Assembly: GCA_018398765.1 (NCBI GenBank)
Contig: JAHBMJ010002667.1
Coordinates: forward strand, 1-12,500
Source of the DNA: Chromera velia
Lineage: Eukaryota; Sar; Chromeraceae
Direction of reading: 5' to 3'
Length of the DNA: 12,500 nt
This document shows positions 6,428-12,500 of this stretch, piece after piece; within the stretch, counting starts at the first letter, position 1; each line of letters opens with the position of its first letter. Made by a program: the position numbers and the translations under genes. Below the pieces are notes generated by a model. The model searched no databases. It was not told where the DNA came from and was given only the letters and a program-made list of their open reading frames with translations.

Positions 6428-9400
6428 CTGCATACAGACAGACAGAAAAACAGACACGTGAGTAGACCCCCCCAAAATATACTCCCACGCACAGACAGAA
6501 TCAGGCATGACTTAGTGGATCGACCCCTCGTTTCAAATCGGTTGTGTGTGAAGCCAGACTCTTCTGCTTTCTATGCAAATACGAGTGGAAACAAGAAGGG
6601 TTCGAAGGAGGGTCCTGAGAAAGTGAAGTGTCTGTTGAGGGGAATGTCTCTTGTGGGAAAACCACGCACGACTGGCAAAAATGAAAGAGACATCCGTAAC
6701 CGAAACGGATATGGAACAGGAACAAAAAAGGTGACAAGGCAAAGGGGGTAGGGTCAAAAACTGATCGGGAGGAAGTCTATCCACATAGATGGAACACGTC
6801 ATGTGAAGTGCCGGGTAAAAATATGTTTCAATAGACGTTTCCTTCTTCGACTGTTCTTTCCTGTCCTTTGGTTTTGTCCCCTCCTACTCTTCTCTCTGCA
6901 TCTATTTCTAATCTCACCGTTCTGATTTTGTATTTCTCATCGCGTCCTTTCTTTGCTTGTCAATTGTCACTGGAGAGAGTCTGTCCACAGTAACCCCGAG
7001 ACCCTCCGTGCTTGCCGCCTTGGAGGAACTCACAAACCGGGCCTTTCTTGTCAGGTCCTCTACCAGCTCTCTTTCCGAGGCATTGGCGAAAATGGGGGAG
7101 TTTCTTCCCGATGGGCAGAAGGCGGGCTGGGTGATACCCCTCGTGTCCGCGTAGAAGGTTCTGCACATTGAAGAGAGAGGACAAAGGAAAGTACCATGAT
7201 GGAAGGAAGGGGCACGTCAGGGCACCCTTCTTCCTATGCACTACACAATTAAGCGCATGCAGAGAGAATTAAAAAGAGGAAGAAGAAGAGAGAGGGGGGG
7301 GGAGAAAGAGACAGACAGACAGACCTGTCGAAGCGTCCCGGCGGCATTTTTGCCCTTTCCTCGTCTGCCATGGCTGTGTACTCCCTCTTCACCCTTCCCC
7401 TGATGACTGCGCTGGGGCTGACGAATGCTTTCACGAGTCCGTCTCTGGGTTTTTTCGGGACCTTTTGGTTCAACCTGGTGGGCCAGAAACGCTCTCCCAC
7501 TGTGTGTGCAGCGAAGGGGACATGAACCGACGCGTCTGGGAGGATGGCGTCTGATCTGCCTCTGTTGATTTCCTTCAGACTCTGCAGGCAGGAAGGAAGT
7601 ATATACACAAAGGAAGGAAGGAAACAAATGAAAAGATCTTGATCAGGAAAAAAATGCATGCAGGAGAACAAGAGCATATCACACAAAAATGTATTTTAGC
7701 TTTAGAGAGATAGAAAGGGTCATGAACTAAGTCGAACAGTGAGGGAGGTTAGAGGGGCAGACAGGAAACCATATGCCACTGAGAGAGGAAAGATGTTGAA
7801 GCGTCAAAAGCAGAATCGATCAGTCCCCTCGTATGGTTGCCGTACGTCGAGGTTTAGTGTCAAAGAAAGATTGCAACAATGCGAAGGGTATCTGTGCGTT
7901 CGGGTCCATTGGAGTCACTGCGGGTGGACACAAAGCTGCATGTTTTTGTATCGATATCTGACCCACCTCTGCAAAAACATTGTCTCCCCTTTGGCCTCTC
8001 CAGTTGATCACCTGCTCAGTCCGCCTTCCCCCCAACCTTTCCGCAGACTTTCGGAAATCAAATAAGGACATCGACTTGGACATCTTTGCATTCATGTCGC
8101 TCTCTGCTCCCCCCTCTCCCTCCATTCCATCCAAAATCTCCCCCCCCGCCCCTTCTACCCCTCCCTCATTGGATCTGTCTCTGTGGAACCCCAGAGAAGT
8201 GGCGTTCATCTGCATAGAGCTCTCCACCTCCCCGAGACTCGGCTGGGACGCTGCTCGAAGGAAGTATGGAGGGGGGTGGGAGACTACCTTGGGGTCTTCG
8301 TTCGTGTTCTGGGGGAAGATTGGGTGATCTGGGGCGTTCGCGGGGGGCAGGGGAGAAGTCGGAGCGCCTCCTGCTCCTTCCGCATCATCGCATGCGAGGA
8401 AAATGCTTTTGGTCTTGAATGGGCGTGTAGCACCGAAAGCAGCGGATGCTTTGGTGACGTGTGGGTCTGTGGGAGGAGGGACGTCTGGAAGGGCACACGT
8501 GGGGGTGTGCAGGGCGAGGGCAGATTGTTTTGTGACGTTTGCGTTTACTCGTGAGCTGGAGCCAAAAAGGCCTTTTTGGATTTCTTCTGAATTCAGAGAG
8601 GCCACCTCGTCGTCTAAGGGAGGGGGGTTCGCCTGTTCCTCCAGTGAGAATTCTTTCCTTTGATATTCAACAAGAGGACGTATTCTGGTCCCTGTGTAAT
8701 GCGGGTGCTGTACCACCAGGCCGTTGCGGTCGAATGGTGCAGAGATAACGGGGGCAGATTGACGGAAGCACGAGGTGGCAGGCATGAAGACGTTGTGGTC
8801 CTCTGGGAGTGTCTCTGGATGCTCTCCCGGTACGTCCTCTGGTTGGAGTTTGATTTCGGGGGAAGTGAACAGAAGGTCCCGGAAGGCAGTTCCTGCAAGG
8901 GAGAGCAGGAATGAATCTTCCTTCAATTCTCTGAATTTGAATAGAAATAAATGCGTGTGTTTTTTTTTTCCTTCAACGACCAAGTGCCGTGCCGTTCGAG
9001 AAATAAAAGCAGATTGCAGGCAGCAAGGAGGTCCTTCCAGGAACTCGGGCGGGTCGATAAGGAACAATAAATTCATTCTCCAATGTTTGTAAATCATACT
9101 CCGCAGGAATGAAACTGCATCAGCTACTGAACGTTCGCTGCACTTCCTACCTTCTGCTGTGATTCCGTATGCGCCCACGCTTATGGGCGGGCGTGCGCAA
9201 CAAACCAGAGAGAGATAGACAAATCAAGAAAACAACAAATCGAGACGAAAGCCATACAAATGACCAACTGACCAACCATTGATTTCTGGCATCCGCCTGC
9301 AGAACTTTCCGGGGTCCACGTGTCCGTCTCCGTCCTTGTCCAGAGTCGTGAAGAGAGCGTTCAACTGATGTTCTGTGACTGCGAACCTGTGTCTCCCGGC

Positions 9401-12336
9401 TGCCCTCTGGAGGTCTGCCCTCGTCAGGTACCCATCGTGGTCCTCGTCCAGTTCTTTGAACAGCGTTGTCGGCTTGTAAGGGACTGCAATACAGCAGATG
9501 AGTATGAAGTGCTGCCCTAGTGAGACAGCATCAGCATGTGCAAAGGCCGTCATAAGATTCAAGCCGTCACACAGACATGCGTACCGACAATCAGACAGAC
9601 ACACTGACTGATTGTGTTGTTCTTCCGTACGTCTCTTCATAGACAAGCAGAAATATAGACGTGCAGACAGAGAAAGAGTCTGTTACTGTAGGGTAAAGGA
9701 TTTGGCCAAAGTTGATTTGATGAAACAGTCACCGGAAAGGAGATCGGCAAGTGGCTCGAGATTGAATTGACACCTGCACGCCGACAAAAAGACTGTGCTC
9801 ACCTTTGCTTTTGCTTTTTGAAATCAGCACGAGCTTGTTTGCGATTTCACTCATGCACTTCGTTGCGCCGTCTTCATCATGTACCCTCCCAGCGCCCTCC
9901 ACGGTCTCAGGGGCAAAAGGGGGAAGCTTTCTGAGTCCGTCCTCCATCCCGTCCCTGTGTCTGTGCAGCTCTGGCACATAGGGATTGCAGTAGATGTCCC
10001 TGAGGAAGTTGTCGAGGTCCACGTTTCCTCTGCAGATGTCGAAGCAGTGGACGGACCCAAATCAATCAATCAATCAATCAAGCAAGCAAGCAAGCAAGCA
10101 AGCAAGCACTGAGATAATGAATGTGTCGCAGAAAGGGCAGAGCTTCAATGGACTGAAGTCGCTCTTGTGTTTGCAACGCAAGTGTGGTCGCTGTTGACAT
10201 TCATGAGACAGAAGCAAATCAAACTGAAAGCAAATCAAACTGAAACTCTTTTTGATGAATCCTCTATCAACTTAGCTGTATGATTGACTTTTTAGGTGGG
10301 TCCCCTGATTGTTTGTGTGCATCTATGCAAACATCATCCGATTCAACTCCTTTACTGACTGACTCCTTGTCTGCGTGCTGCGTGTAAACGAGAGCTTCGA
10401 TGTCCTTGGGTCCCATGTAGCGTTTCGCGATCGCTGTTCCGCCCCCTGCATGCAGAGATGTGATAGGAAAAGCGGCAGAAGGAAATTGAAGGCACTACGG
10501 GCAGAAAGTCCTTCCTGCTCAACAAAAGATCTCACACTGAGAAGAAAGGGGGACAGCGCATCGTGCACAATCAAATTCTCCCTCTCATACCGTCCAAAGG
10601 GGAGAGAGCCGTATACAGACTCGCAATAGGTTTAATTGACGATGTCAGTGCTACCCACAAACAGCCACACTGATCCAGGTATATATGTATCGATGGATAG
10701 ATATTACAGAGAATCCCCATCGTCTGACTGACTGACGCTTCGGATTGTAGTAGAGAGGATGATCGTATCCTGTGGGGCTCTGATTAACATTCCTCACAAG
10801 CCTTTGGAGATAGTCCCCATCTCTCCATTGCGCCTTCTCCTCTAACGTGCCTGCGTCTCTCTTGCCAGGCAGGGCGTTGGGCCGCTCCCCTCTCTTGGAG
10901 GCCACCAACTGGAGGGGTGCTTTCCCTGGTAATACGGTCAGAGGCTGGCCTTTGTAGTCTCTCAACCTTCCTTCCTGTGAGGCTCTGAGGAGCTCTGCAG
11001 AAGTGAGGACGGTGCCGTAGGCAAGAGAGGGGGAGATGGGCTCTCCCCTTTCGATGGGACTTCCTAGACTTTCCTGTAAACTTTGTTTTGGGGGAATGTC
11101 GGGAGGGCAGTCTGTATCTGAGGGGGGTGGGGGGAGTTGAACGGCTGCAGTTCGTGGCCTGCTGGGGCCTCTGGAGTTTGGGTCTTCGGAAACGGGAAAC
11201 TCTCTGAGGGGGGGTTGATGCACGGCCGCGTGAGAGGAAGGGGGGGGGGGGGCTGATGAGGAAGCGGGCATGTGGCCTGGAGTGGGGGAGAAGTCAACAT
11301 CTGAGGGGTGGGGGCCTTGGAAGATTGGGCCCTCTCTTTCTGGGACCCTCTCTGCCGGGGTCCATTCAGAGTGTGGGGGGCCCTCTGAGGGTTGCTGCAA
11401 GGTAGGCTGACGTTCCTCGAAGTCCTTTTCCTTGTCCTCCTCTTCGAGGAATGGAGTGACGAACCTTTTTCTGGCGTCGATGGGAGCAAACATCTTGACG
11501 GTGTTGACGAGTGAGAGGTCTTTTTTGGGAATTCCTCCAGGAAGTTTTTTGACCTCCTCGTTGATCAGAGAGATCAGTTCCTCGCGCTGCATGAACTGTC
11601 GGTCTGCACAGGGGAAGAGGGCAAAAGTGAAGAGGTGACACGGTCTGCCGATGCCAGCGTGAACCGCGCCGAAGAGACGGTCGTTTGAGTGACTCGGACA
11701 GGAAGCAAATCGAATATGGAAAACTGTCGTGTCTCTCGACACGGATGCTCTTCCTATCGCCTCTTCAATCCATTTACGTATCCTCACACACCTCCTGTCC
11801 GTTTTTTTTTTTCTTTGTCTCTCTCTCTTTGTCTTTGCTCTTTTCTTGCTCTCTTTTTTGTCGCTCTTCATCAAGTATGCACCAAGAGGAATCATTGTTT
11901 GGCAGAAAAACTCGCGGAAGCTCAGCATTCTGCTTTCTGTTTCGCTTACCTCCGAATCGTTTCCGAAGTTTGTTCGAAGGAAGACGGCACCTGAGCCTGT
12001 CTCTGCAGAGCTCCGCCCTGTCTCTGACTGCCTCGTTGAACGAAAAACTTTTCAGAGCCACATCCTGCAGAGGAATGAAGCAGTGAGAGTGTTTTGTGGT
12101 TTGTTTAAGATTATACGGCGGATTGAAAAAAACCTTGCTCCTGACAGGCCAAAAGCCACAAGAGATAAACCAAACACTGGCCAGAAAGAGGAAGTTCTTA
12201 CCTACACGTTCCTACAGGTTTTCCGTCTCATCCCACGCAACTACCTGTCTCTTTGCCTCCCCCCCTAACCCCCGACCTTAATGTTCGTCACATCGAGCCC
12301 CGTGGTGATCAGCTCACTGCAGTGGAGTCGCACGTC
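6283..12336 (-). CDS. Large EF-hand protein, at least 10 exons, 5' end outside window
   Basis: Exons in transcript order: 12277-12336, 11950-12064, 10737-11603, 10364-10445, 9803-10029, 9277-9483, 7967-8892, 7325-7581, 6918-7160, 6283-6427 (stop TAA). They sum to 3129 bases, exactly 1043 codons, and every junction agrees in phase. The visible protein is 1042 residues, numbered here from the first visible codon. Layout: helical, charged region 1-115; Pro/Ser-rich linker about 120-240; conserved-looking block 260-350 (GYDHPLYYNPK near its end); degenerate EF-hand with loop 371-382; EF-hand loops 463-474 and 499-510; long low-complexity Pro/Ser/Glu linker about 530-790; block rich in basic and aromatic residues about 800-990; coiled coil about 997-1030. 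A role in calcium-regulated binding is inferred from the EF-hands. No catalytic domain, signal peptide or membrane segment is seen. The family is unrecognised; a cytoskeletal or ciliary scaffold is possible. Every acceptor ends GCAG. Confidence 0.85.
6428..6917 (-). other. Largest intron of the EF-hand gene
   Basis: 490 bases, GTGAGA...TATGCAG. Its acceptor follows a CTGT repeat. The plus-strand frame 6095-6751 crosses this intron and the terminal exon and is treated as a shadow. Confidence 0.75.
6918..7160 (-). CDS. EF-hand gene, penultimate exon
   Basis: Acceptor CAATGTGCAG, donor AACG|GTGAGA, 243 bases. It begins TFYADTRGITQPAFCPSG and continues ASERELVEDLTRKARF. A strong-looking GTGAGT inside (7033-7028) was not used because it would throw the last exon out of frame, whereas the donor at 6917 matches its phase. 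Alternative splicing there is possible. Confidence 0.78.
7304..7324. repeat. GACA/GTCT tetranucleotide repeat at a splice donor
   Basis: About five units; on the minus strand the intron starts with the first GTCT unit, directly after the coding AG at 7325-7326. Confidence 0.8.
7325..7581 (-). CDS. EF-hand gene, exon of the C-terminal block
   Basis: Acceptor CTGCCTGCAG, donor GACAG|GTCTGT, where the donor is the first unit of a GTCT repeat. 257 bases, phase 0 in, 2 out. It encodes SLKEINRGRSDAILPDASVH and a Lys/Arg-rich stretch ending MPPGRFD. No domain is recognised. Confidence 0.85.
7967..8892 (-). CDS. EF-hand gene, longest exon, mostly low-complexity linker
   Basis: Acceptor CTCTCCCTTGCAG, donor GCAGAG|GTGGGT, 926 bases, phase 1 in, phase 0 out. 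It is Pro/Ser/Glu/Asn-rich with a Gly/Glu-rich run, probably disordered. It ends in a more structured stretch (SMSLFDFRKSAERLGG, NWRGQRGDNVFAE). The frame stays open upstream to 9178, but that part looks intronic and lies before a strong acceptor. Confidence 0.85.
9277..9483 (-). CDS. EF-hand gene, exon with EF-hands 2 and 3
   Basis: Acceptor TGTATTGCAG, donor AATG|GTTGGT, 207 bases. It holds a paired EF-hand: loop DEDHDGYLTRAD (463-474) and loop DKDGDGHVDPGK (499-510), separated by a proper linker and helices (TEHQLNALFTTL). Calcium ligands at 1, 3 and 5 and Gly6 are present in both. Position 12 is Asp in the first and Lys in the second, where Glu is usual, so the third hand may bind weakly. 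A second possible donor GTTG|GTCATT keeps the same phase and would add three residues. Confidence 0.88.
9803..10029 (-). CDS. EF-hand gene, exon completing EF-hand 1
   Basis: Acceptor ACATCTGCAG, donor AAAG|GTGAGC, 227 bases. Joined to the previous exon it gives the loop HADKEGNVDLDN followed by FLRDIY. Loop positions 6 (Gly), 8 (Val) and 9 (Asp) fit, but position 1 is His and 12 is Asn, so calcium binding is doubtful. The rest is charged, ending SKSKSK. Confidence 0.75.
10061..10108. repeat. Compound microsatellite (ATCA)5(AGCA)7 in an intron
   Basis: A pure 48-base tract. On the gene strand it reads (TGCT)7(TGAT)5 and ends about 30 bases before the acceptor of the EF-hand exon 9803-10029. 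The two units differ by one base, suggesting one arose from the other. Confidence 0.97.
10212..10243. repeat. Perfect 16-bp tandem duplication in an intron
   Basis: AAGCAAATCAAACTGA occurs twice, back to back, in the intron 10030-10363. Confidence 0.95.
10364..10445 (-). CDS. EF-hand gene, exon carrying the first half of EF-hand 1
   Basis: Acceptor TCTGCATGCAG, donor AAGGA|GTCAGT, 82 bases (2 + 26 codons + 2). It encodes GGTAIAKRYMGPKDIEALVY, an incoming helix, then TQHADK, the start of a calcium-binding-type loop completed by the next exon. An alternative donor TCA|GTAAAG seven bases further on would need a different acceptor and would spoil the EF-hand loop. Confidence 0.7.
10737..11603 (-). 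CDS. EF-hand gene, long N-terminal exon with Pro/Ser-rich linker
   Basis: Acceptor CCCTGTGCAG, donor AAGC|GTCAGT, 867 bases. It begins with a helical segment (QREELISLINEEVKKLPGG) and an acidic EEEDKEKDFEE run. A Pro/Ser-rich, likely disordered linker follows, then a more ordered end (AYGTVLTSAELLRASQEGR, GYDHPLYYNPK). A C13 homopolymer in coding sense (11240-11252) encodes a Pro run. The frame on both sides of it agrees, so it is not a frameshift here. Confidence 0.85.
11240..11252. repeat. G13/C13 homopolymer inside a coding exon
   Basis: Thirteen consecutive G on the plus strand, C on the coding strand, encoding proline in the linker of the EF-hand protein. The frame is intact as given. 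Confidence 0.95.
11604..11949 (-). other. Intron with purine-rich core
   Basis: 346 bases, GTAAGC...CTGTGCAG. On the gene strand 11800-11870 is almost wholly purine (A and G runs), so any pyrimidine tract is confined to the last bases before the acceptor. Confidence 0.75.
11950..12064 (-). CDS. EF-hand gene, second visible exon
   Basis: Acceptor TTCCTCTGCAG, donor GGAG|GTAAGC, the closest to a textbook donor in this gene. 115 bases, phase 0 in, phase 1 out. It encodes a basic helical stretch (FNEAVRDRAELCRDRLR) ending LRKRFG. Confidence 0.8.
12277..12336 (-). CDS. EF-hand gene, first visible exon (20 codons)
   Basis: Acceptor TCTGTCTGTGCAG just upstream, donor AAG|GTCGGG. It encodes DVRLHCSELITTGLDVTNIK and is phase 0 at both ends. 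The upstream in-frame sequence to 12471 is pyrimidine-rich and looks intronic, so further exons must lie beyond 12500. Confidence 0.7.
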
Positions 12337-12500
12337 CTGCACAGACAGAGGAAGGAGGAGACAGCTAGGGAGAGAAACATTGGACAGGGAAATGCCAGAA
12401 GACACTTGAGGCAAGCAAGCTGTGAAGGCGGGAAGAAATGAGAAATGACTAGACTTCATGACACGATGCATCTGTAACTGAATGTGTCCACGACGTCAGT

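Noticed and set aside
6095-6751. 218-codon plus-strand frame
   Set aside because: It starts at GTG and lies antisense to the terminal exon and last intron of the EF-hand gene, whose exon is phase-consistent and coding-like.
7980-9092. Several plus-strand frames of 66-123 codons
   Set aside because: Antisense shadows of the longest EF-hand gene exon and its preceding intron.
8893-9178. Upstream extension of the long exon to a start at 9178
   Set aside because: A strong acceptor at 8893, matching phase with the EF-hand exon and poorer coding character upstream show this part is intron.
11604-11928. Lys/Arg-rich N-terminal extension of the 10737-11603 exon to 11928
   Set aside because: It is translation of the purine-rich intron. 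The exon 11950-12064 joins in phase at the acceptor 11604.
1-12500. CRISPR arrays, bacterial operons, Shine-Dalgarno sites, insertion sequences
   Set aside because: Repeats are microsatellites without spacers, genes carry spliceosomal introns, and no transposase frame is present.

Overview
The window is nuclear DNA from an intron-containing eukaryote. My best guess is an alveolate with coccidian or chromerid affinity (for example a Vitrella-like chromerid). The reasons are an oocyst-wall-type secreted Cys-repeat protein at the left end, GT-AG introns of roughly 120 to 490 bases, abundant tetranucleotide microsatellites, and coding DNA of about 50% GC. The phylum-level call is inference, about 50% sure; that the DNA is eukaryotic is very secure.

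Layout. (1) At 1-519 on the minus strand lies the 5' part of a small secreted protein with CPxG...C repeats, split by one intron and running off the left edge. (2) At 520-2068 is a divergent intergenic region of about 1.55 kb, with a perfect 12-bp CACGTG palindrome, a pair of CACGTG boxes, a long TG microsatellite and a diverged tandem duplication. (3) At 2069-3667 on the plus strand is a complete, intronless flavin monoamine oxidase of 532 residues. It keeps the cysteine used for covalent FAD attachment and the flavin-facing lysine, but has proline in place of one aromatic-cage tyrosine. (4) At 3668-4620 no firm gene is seen. (5) At about 4621-5590 is an AT-rich island: about 33% GC over 4681-5580, against about 50% around it. 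It has a T12 tract at its left edge, short duplications and hairpins, and no long reading frame. (6) At 5591-6282 no firm gene is seen; there is a cluster of TGCATG motifs. (7) From 6283 to 12336 on the minus strand runs one large gene of at least ten exons. Its upstream exons lie beyond the right edge.

The large gene was rebuilt here by following splice signals and reading phase. All ten exons join without a frame clash to 3129 coding bases, or 1042 residues plus a stop. The product has an unplaced helical N-terminal part, a long Pro/Ser-rich linker, three EF-hand-like motifs (the first degenerate and split by an intron), a second long low-complexity linker, a conserved-looking C-terminal region and a short charged coiled coil. 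I do not recognise the family beyond the EF-hands.

The three genes show no evident pathway link. The first two are divergent and could share a promoter region. Between the second and third genes, which converge, sits the AT-rich island, the main compositional anomaly of the window.
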